Shown here in pieces: positions 11,803 through 22,873 of a stretch of DNA of 64,000 bases. The DNA is from Branchiostoma floridae (Eukaryota; Chordata; Leptocardii; Amphioxiformes; Branchiostomatidae). The position numbers and the translations under genes are program-made. The stretch is taken from contig NC_049988.1 in NCBI RefSeq assembly GCF_000003815.2, positions 12,957,926-13,021,925 of the forward strand, given 5' to 3'. The notes under the pieces are model-generated. The model was not told where the DNA came from. It did no database searches and saw only the letters and a list, made by a program, of their open reading frames with translations. How positions within the stretch are numbered: the stretch's first letter is position 1; each line of letters opens with the position of its first letter.

Positions 11803-11808
11803 AATAAA
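11803..11808 (+). terminator. polyadenylation signal, candidate for copy 1
   Basis: AATAAA about 900 bases after the stop codon, followed by TG/T-rich sequence (ttgagcttgtatctttat). It is the first clear canonical signal after the gene. Confidence 0.4.
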
Positions 11809-12274
11809 GTTTGAGCTTGTATCTTTATAAGATATAAGAATGCCTTTTGTTATTCTTTCCATAGAAGAACACATTGGTCATTGCACTATTTACTTATATC
11901 GGTCTGTGTGCTATGATACCGCCACATGAAAAAAATACATTAGTTCAAAGTAATTGAAAGGGATGTGCCATTCCAACATCAGTAATCTTGATGTCTATAC
12001 ATTCCAGATAGCTAGGATGTTATAAATAAAAGGTCTCACCGTCTTCAAAATCATATCCAGTTGCTTGAGTAATTGCTATTTGACGCCTCTATAACTTTTT
12101 TTATTATTAATGTGGCGATAATTTTGGACCTGATGGAATTATGGGAGTTGATGTTACAGGATTCGAATAACGTTTGGTGAAGCGAAGGCTGTATCCAATG
12201 TTTTTATTCATTACTAAAATATCAGACAAGATTTCAACAGAATCCTCCTGACATTTACGCTTGACGGTCTTGAC

Positions 12275-12288
12275 GCGCCACCTAGCGG
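12275..12288 (-). promoter_or_regulatory. CTCF-like motif
   Basis: On the minus strand this reads CCGCTAGGTGGCGC, close to the vertebrate CTCF core CCGCGNGGNGGCAG. It lies between the first gene copy and the decayed second one. A single short match can arise by chance. Confidence 0.25.
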
Positions 12289-12530
12289 ACTTTGTAAGAG
12301 CTGCAGCCCAGCTCTAGCGTGTCATCTCCAGACACATCCAAGTGGCGAAGCGGAATGCAGTAGTGACACACCAAATGCTAGACACAATTGAATTAGGTCA
12401 TGTGCTCATGGTAACAACAGAACGTTATTTGGGGAAGGGCCAGGCAAAATTATCGGGGAAGAGATACAAATAGACTTTACTTTACAGTGGAAGGATAAAG
12501 AAAAAAATCAGGTGGCGCAAAATGGCTGAC

Positions 12531-12535
<5 letters not shown>

Positions 12536-12569
<34 letters not shown>

Positions 12570-12573
12570 AGAC

Positions 12574-12604
<31 letters not shown>

Positions 12605-12605
12605 G
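12536..12605. repeat. (CA)n microsatellite
   Basis: About 70 bp of CA dinucleotides interrupted by GAGAGA. Confidence 0.95.
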
Positions 12606-13321
12606 GGCAGACGAAGAATATTTGCACATTGTTGACTAATTTAAACCATTTGGGGACGAATGAAAGATTTAATGCAAAACACTAAGAACACGAGGTCGAA
12701 AAGTGCAGAGAAAACCGATTGCCAGATTTTTTTATGTATCCGTGACTGCCACGTTATCTATATAACACACCAGCTTCGCAGGCACGTGGCGCGGCAGCAG
12801 CTGGTTACATTACGCTGAACGACCTGTCACACCATAATCTTTGCACATCTGACTGCAAATAGCGTTGAAAAAGCTATCTATTGAGGTTGCTCATGCTCTA
12901 ATTGATGCCGTATATTCTGATATGCCAGGCTAAGAGACAAATAATATCAGTCGACTTTATTAAAAAGAATAAACTTAATTTTCACAAGCACATTACAAAA
13001 TGTTCAGGGCCACCTCTATGAAAAGGAAGTGCGTCTAAGCTCTTTACTAGTACCTGAATCAATCAGTGACCTGAACGGATGAACCAACTAGTGCAAATCT
13101 TCGCCTGTCGCCACACACAATGTGTTGCGCTATGCATGGGCAAGTTTCTAAGCGATGGTGTGGCTGCCCCAACATAACATACCAGAAGACAGCTAGAAGG
13201 TAAAAGATATTGGAAGAGCGCTACCTTACGAAGGTATTCAATTGTGTAACTGCAACATAATGATTGACTGAAAGTGGACATCTTTTATTGGAGGCCGTGA
13301 TTTGACATGCAGTCGATGCCC

Positions 13322-14947
13322 TGGTATTTCTGGTAAGCAATTTGGTCTTAACAGGGATAGATATAGAGCATTGTCATGACACAAATTTATCTTTGAAAAG
13401 ATTCCTAAAGTTGTTTGTTTAGGAGAGATAAAAGGTCTCTACCTATGACCCAAAGCAGACCAAATCATCCATGTAGGACTATAATGTACGAACTGATATA
13501 GCGTTATCAATGCTATGTGTGGCTCAAAATGTAGGATAGAGTAGCAGTGTACATGTGCGTTATCACCCCCACATTGTATGCAATGTTATTTAGCTGGCTA
13601 GCATTTATCCGTTGTTTCTAAAACGGGGATCTTGGGTATATCAAGTCGACGAACGGTGCAATGTTTTGAAAATTACTGCAATATTTGAAAATATTGAAAT
13701 TTGAAAACGACGTCCGTTGACGTCATATCCCTAAATACCCTGTTTATAAAACCAACGAATATACTTCCCCCCCCCCCCCCGATAAAGGCGAACTAGCAAC
13801 ATGATAAAACAAGAGCTATAAAAGATGGAGGTTTGCTGCAGTGCCTTAGAAAGCCACTAGGAGGCCCATTGTCGACTTAAACCTTAATTTTCGAATACAC
13901 CTACCAAATACTATCAGGAACCATTCACGGCTTCTTGAGTTATGCTGATAACAGAAAGACTCACACACACAGACAGACATACACACAAACACGCTAATAA
14001 TATAACACTAGTTCTGATGAATGTAACTATTAACTGAGTCCTATATGGGATACTTTTAACGTGAGTTTTTATTTTGTTTGTAATACTTTCTTATCTGACC
14101 CCAGGTTTGGACTCTCTCTAGGACTGGTACTGATGGTTGCCCTCATCCTCTACTGTCGACAGAGAAAAATAAAGGCCAGGCTTCCGAAAGTTTCTACCAC
14201 AACAGTTCACGCTGTTGGAATATCATTCACTGAGCATCCAAAGGGAGCCTTTGGTGAGTTAAAATGATAACCATTTTGCTTGAGAATAAACCGGTTTTTT
14301 TTGTGCTATATCAAGTAGTTATTGAAATCGCACACACTGTAAGACAATCTGAGCTAGTGCATAATACATTGTGGTATTATGTCAAAAATGTACGTCCGTA
14401 GAGTTGATTATTTTGGTTACAAATAAACTGTATCTTGTTGTTGCTCTATAAATCAAGTATTGGAGTCATCTTCTCTGTGACACAGTTTGAGCTAGTGTTT
14501 GATTCTATGTAAGCAATGCGTAGGAAACTGCATTGAGGGCAGTATGACAGATTTATAACTTGTTAACAGTTCTTGTCTTGACTTTATGCTCGATTTTCAT
14601 AACAATGACTTCACCTTTGATATGTTACCCATAATGCATTTCGCTGGACATGCGTACTAAGCGTTAGGAAAGACCTTATTCAAAATATAGTATGGTTATA
14701 TATTAATACCAAGTTTAAAGTTATTTCAAAGATATGTATTTGAAATAGAAAACGCATAGGAATTTTAACTTATAAACACATTATGTTATTCTATCATGTA
14801 GTTCACCCTCGTCGAGAGGAAAATGTGCTCATACCGAGTGTCACGTTCCCCTGCCGAGACGCCTGTAATCCGCTAGAGGACGCCATTGCACCGGGCAGTA
14901 CAGGACACCACTGGAAGAAGACGAGCCCTCACATCACCAGACTTTGA
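13322..14947 (+). pseudogene. WBP1/VOPP1-like copy 2, front end lost or broken
   Basis: Three pieces match the neighbours. At 13322-13332 'tggtatttctg|gtaag' reproduces the WYFW exon end and donor. At 14105-14253 an exon of 149 nt, the same length and phase as exon 4 of copy 1, encodes FGLSLGLVLMVALILYCRQR and a basic stretch. At 14802-14947 a last exon ends in ITRL and a stop. Reading back from TGG, a TGA occurs 8 codons upstream (13298-13300), and no CC-motif exon or signal-peptide exon is visible before it. The last exon lacks PPxY motifs. The 3-prime exons themselves are open, so a gene with a new, unrecognised 5-prime end remains possible. AATAAA follows at 15182. Confidence 0.65.
13595..13800. 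mobile_element. foldback MITE, family 2, degraded copy C
   Basis: The inner inverted motifs of family 2 (gtcgacgaacgg and ccgttgacgtcatatccc) and the right end 'gataaaggcgaactagcaac' are present. The left end is eroded and a run of 14 C interrupts the right side. Confidence 0.5.
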
Positions 14948-15181
14948 TTCAAATACTTTGCTCGTCTTTCCTGTTATTTATCAAACGTTCAAGAGTTTTG
15001 CATACGCCTACGTTAAAACGCTAAGAGATTTCTATATGATTGAAGGTCTCCGGATTGTACAAAATATGTTGTTTCGCTACATGAAATGATTTAAATTTCA
15101 TTATAACGGTCTATTTGTCGCTAAAGGTGACAACTTGTATAATTTGCGGGTTACTCCTATCTTTTTGCTCGCTCTAATTAC

Positions 15182-15187
15182 AATAAA
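15182..15187 (+). terminator. polyadenylation signal, candidate for copy 2
   Basis: AATAAA about 235 bases after the stop codon at 14947, followed by a T/GT-rich stretch (ttattttgtgtgatatgtta). Confidence 0.4.
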
Positions 15188-15308
15188 TTATTTTGTGTGA
15201 TATGTTAACGTTGCGGTGTAGTGTTTTATTTTCTCAAAGCACTATGATCAAAGAATTTTCATATATGTGAAACTAGAAGTAAGGGTCACCCGCACTAGAT
15301 AGCTTTAT

Positions 15309-15348
<40 letters not shown>

Positions 15349-15514
15349 GGTTGAAAAAAAAAAATATATATATAACGGTTTAGAAATACAGAAGCTGGTG
15401 TGTTACGCTGAATGGCGGTTATATCATATAATAGTATATATAACGGCCAAGCAGATACAGAAGCTAGTGTGTTCCGTTGAAGGGTGGTTATAAGGGCTTA
15501 GCAATGTTGCTGTG

Positions 15515-15830
15515 TTAGTCAAGTCAAAGTCAAAGTTCCTTCCCACGCCTGATGGCGCATAGGGCGGCGCCAATCTCCGTTTCAGTAGCCCTGGGCCAGA
15601 CAACTTTTGTGCAATCACTACAGCAGGGGGCTACTTCACTGGCTATGGTGTGTGTTCAACTAGCCTCCATGCTCTTTCCCGAATGCTGAGTGCTATATAA
15701 AGCACAGAAAGCAGCATGTACCATTTTCAAAGTCTTTGGTATTACTCGGCTGGGGATCGAACTCACCACCTACCAAATGCAAGGTGGTGAGTTCCACACG
15801 GCCATTGTACCGGTCATTGTTAGTCAAAGG
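15515..15830. repeat. interspersed repeat (SINE-like), copy 1
   Basis: This shares a diverged block with 37450-37640: 'gccctgggcca', 'cactacagcagggggcta', 'agcatgtaccattttcaaag', 'tctttggtat' and 'cggct'. The 'ggggatcgaactcaccacct' part resembles the RNA polymerase III B box context seen in tRNA-derived SINEs. Ends are not resolved. Confidence 0.5.
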
Positions 15831-16143
15831 GTAGTCGATTTTGGCTGTACAATACAGTCACAGATACTAGCATTTGACCTTTAAACTTTCCACGCGAGTA
15901 GTGGACCCTAAAAATCCCTAGCAGCAATGTTTATGTTGTTGTCATAGTCTGCTGCTCCACAATGTACGACCTACAATTGCGTCATCGTCACCCAATATGT
16001 GATTGTCATGCCTATCACGGCCGACTGGTGGCGTTACGGACGATAAAACAGAGGGACCTGATGCTCCACTGAGCTTTTGTGAATAAGGAATGGGAGCACT
16101 CTGTTGCCATAGCTACCAGGACATCCGACTCGTCTGATAAAAC

Positions 16144-16154
16144 AAGATGGCGGC
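16144..16154 (+). promoter_or_regulatory. YY1-like element overlapping the start codon of copy 3
   Basis: AAGATGGCGGC is a close match to the YY1 core AANATGGCGGC, with its ATG as the start codon, exactly as in copy 1 (5974). Conservation across paralogues whose signal peptides otherwise differ argues for function. Confidence 0.5.
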
Positions 16155-19100
16155 GACAGAGCCAGTGCATCTGACAACCATCCTCGTTTTCTTTGCTGGG
16201 ACGTTACTACAGGTGAGAGTAAACAACATAATCCCCCAAAAGAATTATCAGTTCTAGCTAATAGATGTAGCAGTTTTCAAAGACATCTTCTCTTGATGTG
16301 CAATTCTGTGTAAATGGATCCACATGCCAGTTCATTGCAACTGTGTCGTATGCCAATGAACCATTAAAAACACGAATACTACTATACTGACCGACAAGAA
16401 GTTGTTACAGCTTATCCTTGATTGTCATAGAAATTTACAGAGTATAAAGAACAACTGTTGCTACGAGAACTATTCATGTACAACTTTTTCTAGTTCATTT
16501 AATATAGAGAAACAATATTAGCTAGTTAGCTGAACGTATCATAATATTTACACTCGAGGTTGGAGTAAGAAACACAAAAGCCGTTTACAAGCAATGTTGC
16601 CATTGGGTTTAGGTCTTGCCTCTAGTTACCTGCGATTCGTTCTTTAAGTTGATCTAGCCCTCGCTTATCTTGTAAGACACAAAATAAGAAGGAAGTAAGA
16701 CGAAACACTTCGTCTTGAAGACACTCGTGTTGGGTTACATGATGATCAGTCAGCTATGTTAAGACAACACTTAAGACGCTAACGGGAACTAGAGGTGAAC
16801 ATTTCAGTGGAATTCATCTCCTATAAGTAATTGTAGTTTCTTTATCATATCTAATGTAAACATGGTTTTGGGGTTGTCTTTTTCAGAAAGTCGAAGGAGA
16901 CGAATATTGCCGGACGTCAAGGGGTGGTCACGTGACGTATTATGCGTAAGCTTTGTTTATAATTTTTTTCAGTATCATTAACAGTGCATAAAAGACTTCT
17001 GCGGTGCCCCAAATCTTTACGTTTCATTGGCACCGCAAAAACTTTTTAAAAAATTGAAAAAAGGCCACTTAACGATTTTGAGTTATAGGAGCTATTGAGC
17101 GCACCTAAAAGAAAGTGACGTGACACAAAACCTGGCCACACGCATTGATGCGTTAGGTTGCGGTCGTATAGTGTTTCTGTTAGGTATGCAAGAATCCTTC
17201 TGCCATGACTGTGCCATTGTGTACACATTTAGATGCGGTGAAAGAATACCTATGGTGCATTGCGACGATTAACGATGAGGAATTTGCATCTCCACAGTGA
17301 TATCAAAATAGACGTTCCGCTGTAGTACATTCAAAAACCGCTAGGGGGGGTAACCGAAGCACCTCCTTTGCCTAGCCGACATCAACTACCATGCCCGACA
17401 CTATACAGATTTATTCATACCTTCTGGATTCATGCATAAAACAACAAAATACAATAAAATAACCATCGAGTATATTCATAACCTACTAGGTAAAGAAAAC
17501 ACTGTATTTTGCTAAAGAGGATAAAAAAGGCGGAAAATTATCCTGAATTCTCTCTCTCTCTCTCTCTCTCTCAGTCAGTCTTTACAGATAATGAATCTGC
17601 ACAAAGGAAGTAACAGCAATGAAGACTACAGTACAAATATACAATAAAATACAGAATAATGCTCAGTCAGCCAACACATAGGCTGAATTTCCTGAACTAC
17701 ACTGATAAGAATTAAGAAACATGTCTAGCATTTTACGTGGTCAAGTATTACCTCACAAAAAAACAACAACTGCTTATTGGTTCAATGATAACAATATTCA
17801 ACATTTATTGGGATGAATAGGTATGGGGTACATATACATGTTTTTCTTTTCGCTGCATGCGTAGCCCGGTGGTTAAGCTAAGGGCACAACCCGCCATACG
17901 TGCAGATACGTGCTGTCTACGTGCCAAAACGTGGGCGATCTTTTGGGATCCTTAAGTGGTAAGCACCGCCTCCGTACGAACTTGTAGGGAATCCGACGGA
18001 TGTTGGAGCACGCAGACACGCCGTAGAACTTGACGTGCGGGCAAAACTTTGTGTGCCATCGGGTTGCGGATTCGCCCCTCGTACGTATCAGTACGGGCGA
18101 CCTGCTTGCCCTGTACAGTCTGAACGTTTTCAGAAATACCTGGCGGACGTGGCCTCCAAAAAATGAACGGACAAATTACAGGTACGGCGGGTTGTGCCCT
18201 TAGCTTTAACGGCCTTACAACTATAACGTCTCAAAGCATGTTTTTTATCATTTTTTATTTTGTCTTAGTTGTTTCGGGTATTGCTGTGACGGGGTCTGGT
18301 GGGAGGAACAATGCTGTGTCATCATTACACAACTCTGGTATTTCTGGTAAGTAGAATATAGTTTTTTTTCTATGTTTAGTTTGTAAGACAAACAGCTGGT
18401 ATTTGGCACTGTACGTGTGGTTAGGCCATGTTGATTTGATTACATGGCCTAACCATGTAACCATTTGATTACTTGACTTCATATAGGAACCCCAATACTG
18501 ATGCGAGCGCGGGAATAAAAAATACCGACATTTTTTCAGTCGTTTGATGAAAAGCAAACTTCTGGACACACCTGACAAGACATCAACATTTCCCACACCC
18601 TTTATAATTAAGTTTAGCTCATGTTGCAAAGTTGCAGTTTTTAAAAATACTTTAAGCCATATCATTTAACGGAGTGTGTGTGTTTGTGTGTCCGGATATT
18701 TGTGGTCAGCATAACACAAGAACCTCTTAATGGATTAAAATGATATTTAGTATGTGGGTAGGGGTTGGGAAGACGAAGGCCAAGGGTCGATTTTTGCCCC
18801 CCCCCCCCTGGTGTGAAATTTGTACTACAGAAGAACTTCGAATTTTTGTATCTTTTGATATAGACATGCTATGATGGTCTTGCTTTTTTCCACTATAGGA
18901 TCGGGCTATTCACCGGCGCTGTGATCCTACTAGCCTTAGTGTCCCTTCTTTGTTGGAGGCTGAAGAGAAAAGCACGTGTGGAGGTTTCGACGACTACGGA
19001 CGTTGTAGACTCAGATACAGGTGGGTGCGATGTCAGCACTAGTGATTGCATTAAATATTAATTTTACTTGAGCTAGTTTAACTGTAATATCCAACTTTAA

Positions 19101-20078
19101 AAGTTAGACTCAACCAAATTTTCGACTGAACAGCACCAGTCTTTGTCAAGGAATGAACAATCAATTGTTGTCGTGACGCCACGTTCTGCCGATAAAGCAC
19201 GTGACTCAGTAACGATGGGCGCCATAGACTTCCTGCAACTTATGATCCACTGCTCACTGAGTCACGTGTTTTGTCTGTAAGCGTGACGTCACGGCGGCAG
19301 TGGATTGTTTAATCCTTGACAAAGGCTGTTCAGTCGAATATTTGGGTGAGTCCGATTTTTGTGTTGGATATTACAATTAATTACTAGCTCAAGAAAGACT
19401 TTTACCAGCACTGGTGAACGTTCAAGTTATCACAAGTATAATCTGGATATTAACATGTTTTTTTTTTAATCTACAACGAAGGTATTTATAAAATATATCG
19501 ATATTTCTGTGAACGTCTGTCACCTTCCTCATATCATACTGGTTTTATGTCAATGTTTATTACCTACCTTTAGTTATTACACATTATATGTGTGCCAATA
19601 CATTACTATATATCACCATCTTACTTACATTTGCGTTTCAATTATGATTAGTTGATAATAATAACCTGTCAATGTGTTCAATTTATTTTACAAAGTAACC
19701 CTATATTTCTACCACCTAGATCTCCGAAACAGAGCTGCAATTCCAACCAACCAACAAGCGCACTTCATCCAGCCCCCTCCATACGACCCGAAAAACTACT
19801 ATAACGATCCGCCNNNNNNNNNNNNNNNNNNNNNNNNNNNNNNNNNNNNNNNNNNNNNNNNNNNNNNNNNNNNNNNNNNNNNNNNNNNNNNNNNNNNNNN
19901 NNNNNNNNNNNNNTCCCCTCCACCAGTAACGTACCACCATGATCCTGCTGTACCAACCTCCCGTCCCCCATCGGGGGCTTCCCCACCCCCTCCGTACTTA
20001 CACCCAGCCGAGGGGACGAGGCCGAACCTACCAGGACAAACCGTCCAAGAACAGCGCTGTGAAGACGAGTCTACCTGA
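16147..20078 (+). CDS. WBP1/VOPP1-like small type I membrane protein, copy 3 (five exons, gap in last exon)
   Basis: Exons are 16147-16212, 16887-16945, 18269-18346, 18899-19020 and 19720-20078, with the same intron phases (0,2,2,1) as copy 1. The signal peptide is residues 1-22. The cysteine-rich segment has DEYCRTSRGG, CFGYCCDGVW and EEQCCVII, then LWYFW (about 64-68). One membrane helix (about 69-87, IGLFTGAVILLALVSLLCW) is followed by a basic stop (RLKRKAR). The tail carries two visible PPxY motifs (QPPPYD, PPPPYL), and more could lie in the 100-N gap at 19814-19913. The frame is open on both sides of the gap, but the gap length is probably nominal. By family knowledge this is a WW-domain adaptor of endomembranes; exact orthology is open. 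AATAAA follows at 20214. Confidence 0.85.
17553..17580. repeat. (TC)n microsatellite
   Basis: Short CT dinucleotide run followed by 'cagtcagtc', in intron 2 of copy 3. Confidence 0.9.
17876..18205. mobile_element. non-autonomous PIF/Harbinger-type element
   Basis: The ends are AGCTAAGGGCACAACCCGCC (17876) and its perfect 20-base reverse complement ending at 18205. Both sides are flanked by TTA (17873-17875 and 18206-18208). A 3-bp TTA/TWA target duplication is the hallmark of PIF/Harbinger transposons. At 330 bp it encodes nothing. It sits in intron 2 of copy 3, ending 63 bp before exon 3. Confidence 0.8.
18424..18537. repeat. family 3 MITE fragment
   Basis: GGCCATGTTGATTTGATTAC is followed by 'gatgcgagcgcgggaataaa', the family 3 terminal arrangement. 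The other end is missing. Located in intron 3 of copy 3. Confidence 0.6.
19045..19410. mobile_element. foldback element in intron 4 of copy 3
   Basis: Left-side motifs 'tgagctagttt', 'tgtaatatccaac' and 'cgactgaacag' reappear inverted on the right as 'ctgttcagtcg', 'gttggatattaca' and 'actagctcaa'. The arms enclose GC-richer sequence with 'cacgtgactcagt' and 'actgagtcacgtg', themselves inverted. The exact ends are uncertain. Confidence 0.7.
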
Positions 20079-20213
20079 TAGAAGTGTATATGCTGCAATC
20101 GTGATCACTATAATTAACATTAATGTAAGAAAAATTAACAATTTCGTTTCAAGCAAACTTAGAAAGATGATGTTACCACTTCCCATCATGCACCAACCCT
20201 TAGCATTCTGGTA

Positions 20214-20219
20214 AATAAA
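20214..20219 (+). terminator. polyadenylation signal of copy 3
   Basis: AATAAA 136 bases after the stop codon at 20078, followed by 'ggggttcgattttgattcgt', a G/T-rich region. Confidence 0.55.
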
Positions 20220-20404
20220 ATGGCGGCGCATTAAAAACGGGGTTCGATTTTGATTCGTATATGTTCGCCACTTATATGATCTAGTGATCGTCTGCTGTTG
20301 TTATGCTCCGAACTTTGCCAAAATATGACTGCAACTGTATGAATTCGGCATCGCATTGGTGCAGAGTTAGGGTACTGTGTTGTTTACCCTTTTTTTCTGT
20401 ATAT

Positions 20405-20867
20405 GGCCACGTTGATTTGATTATATGGATGACATCCGCGCTCGCACCAATTTTCGGCCATTTCCAAAAAAAAAAAAAGTTTTCGACCACACAATAGATT
20501 GTGCAAAGCAGCTGTAAAATGAGCACAAATATTCCGTAGATTGAAAAAAAGTATCAGAAAACAGATAACAAATGCCATATATAGAATGCCAAAATGAATC
20601 TTAAGTCAAAGAATAAGATGTGAAGGGACGGAAAGAAAAAAAAAATCTATTGTTGGGGGAGGTACCAGTACAGAAAATTCAGGTCCAGAGAATCATGGTA
20701 TACCATACTATGTGTGTTTAGTCCATATGTTCAACCTTCCTGGCCACTTTGATTTCATACTGAAGGCAACTTTTTTTTTTGGCCAAACTTTTTTTTTTTA
20801 TTCGCTCGCTCGCATCAGTTTTGGAGTTCCCGGAGGATGTCATCCATATAATCAAATCAACATGGCC
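20405..20867. mobile_element. foldback MITE, family 3, best copy
   Basis: GGCCACGTTGATTTGATTAT (20405) and its near reverse complement ending at 20867 (ataatcaaatcaacatggcc) bound 463 bp. 'cgctcgcacc' and 'gctcgctcgcatc' lie internal to the ends, beside oligo-A/oligo-T runs. TAT flanks both ends, so a TA or TAT target duplication is likely. Related pieces are at 7492, 8284, 18424 and 26290. Confidence 0.8.
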
Positions 20868-21977
20868 TATCTAAATAAAAAAATAAAAATAAAAAGAGCT
20901 GCGGTATAAATAAGTTGAAGTAAAAAAATGTAAGTGAAAATGTTTGCTTGGTATTTGTACTAAGTACATACAACAAACGTACATTATGCTTTTAAAGCAT
21001 TGTTTTGATACGTTACATTAAATTCACAGACTATACATATTGTCTTGTCGATTACAATCTGTAAATTGTGTATATTGATAAATGTAAACGCCTTGTGTGC
21101 ATTGTAACAACAATTTTATTCATCTAGTAGTACTATTCAATACGTTTTACTGATTTATTTCTGGACTCCACAAAGACAAATGTATTCAAAGTGACATAAT
21201 GAAAATCTTGAATCATGTCAAGATTTAACGTAATATTTTTTCACTGAGCAATTATATGTGCCACTCCGCTACACCACCGACTTAAAATAACTCTATCTAA
21301 TACATGAAAAGATGAATCATTAGCGGTACAAAATATAAATCTAAATAACAGAATTAATATCGTAATTCTATCAATTACTAGACTCTTTATGAACTGTCAA
21401 AACCTATATAGAATATGGTACAAGTTTGTTAAACACCACGCACCAAGAAAATGATATATATGAATGTGACACACAACGTACCTAATGTAAGAATAAAACA
21501 AATTTAAAATGATCACCATTCTGTACAGTTTAAAACCATGTTACAAATTCACACCCGATTTCGAAATTCCTACATTTGATTTCATATAAAAATCAAAAAC
21601 AGTTGATCAATTCCCTCTTCTTTCACCTATGACATTTCTGAAAGATTATAATTACACACAGCTTTACGTTGGTATTGAAGGACATATGTCATTACAAATG
21701 TGATTATATAGCTATTTAATGCAAAGCTTGGACTATTCCTTGACAGTCGACGCACACTCGGTGGTTTATTCGATAGTAAAAGATTACTGACATGTCATCG
21801 TAAACACCGGAAACGTGTGTTATTAGTAATCGGAAATTAAAGGATAGTGAACAAACCGACTGGCATTAGAAAAACGTACGGACAAGTCATCTCTTCATAC
21901 AGAGAAACATAAAACAATTCTTGAATGTAAGTTCATCTTTGACGGTAGTCAACATTATGTTACAGTTTTAAAAACCC
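20868..21977. other. no gene seen
   Basis: Very AT-rich DNA without open frames above 65 codons. No repeat that I could pair with another part of the window. Confidence 0.5.
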
Positions 21978-22840
21978 TATATCCGTACACAAAATAAAGC
22001 GCTTACCAACAAGCTTTCGATCAGTCCTCTGATCCTCTTCAAGTTGAAATGACCCAGAGCCTAAGTCACACATCAAGAACGGAAGTGTGACGTCAGCAAA
22101 GGGTCAAAGGTGCTTGGCAGCCCACCAACCTTCCCTCAACAGAGACGGGGCCGATACCGACTGCCAAGCACTCGCGCTACAGTTGCAACCAGGGTGCGAC
22201 ATAGACGATCCATCGNNNNNNNNNNNNNNNNNNNNNNNNNNNNNNNNNNNNNNNNNNNNNNNNNNNNNNNNNNNNNNNNNNNNNNNNNNNNNNNNNNNNN
22301 NNNNNNNNNNNNNNNNNNNNNNNNNNNNNNNNNNNNNNNNNNNNNNNNNNNNNNNNNNNNNNNNNNNNNNNNNNNNNNNNNNNNNNNNNNNNNNNNNNNN
22401 NNNNNNNNNNNNNNNNNNNNNNNNNNNNNNNNNNNNNNNNNNNNNNNNNNNNNNNNNNNNNNNNNNNNNNNNNNNNNNNNNNNNNNNNNNNNNNNNNNNN
22501 NNNNNNNNNNNNNNNNNNNNNNNNNNNNNNNNNNNNNNNNNNNNNNNNNNNNNNNNNNNNNNNNNNNNNNNNNNNNNNNNNNNNNNNNNNNNNNNNNNNN
22601 NNNNNNNNNNNNNNNNNNNNNNNNNNNNNNNNNNNNNNNNNNNNNNNNNNNNNNNNNNNNNNNNNNNNNNNNNNNNNNNNNNNNNNNNNNNNNNNNNNNN
22701 NNNNNNNNNNNNNNNNNNNNNNNNNNNNNNNNNNNNNNNNNNNNNNNNNNNNNNNNNNNNNNNNNNNNNNNNNNNNNNNNNNNNNNNNNNNNNNTGATCA
22801 AAAGCTTGTGTATAAGCGCTTTATTTTGTGTACGGATATA
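21978..22840. mobile_element. foldback element with 45-bp inverted ends, interior in a gap
   Basis: TATATCCGTACACAAAATAA.. at 21978-22023 and 'ttattttgtgtacggatata' ending at 22840 form inverted ends of about 45 bp with a few mismatches. A short direct echo 'gatcagtcctctgatcctct' follows the left end. Bases 22216-22794 are unknown. The right end provides AATAAA in minus orientation (see 22820). Confidence 0.75.
22820..22825 (-). terminator. polyadenylation signal of the SEA-like gene, inside a transposon end
   Basis: The minus strand reads CACAAAATAAAGCGC, with AATAAA 49 bases after the stop codon at 22874. The motif is part of the terminal inverted repeat of the foldback element. Confidence 0.5.
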
Positions 22841-22873
22841 CGGTCTTAAAATTGTAACATACTAAGATATTCT

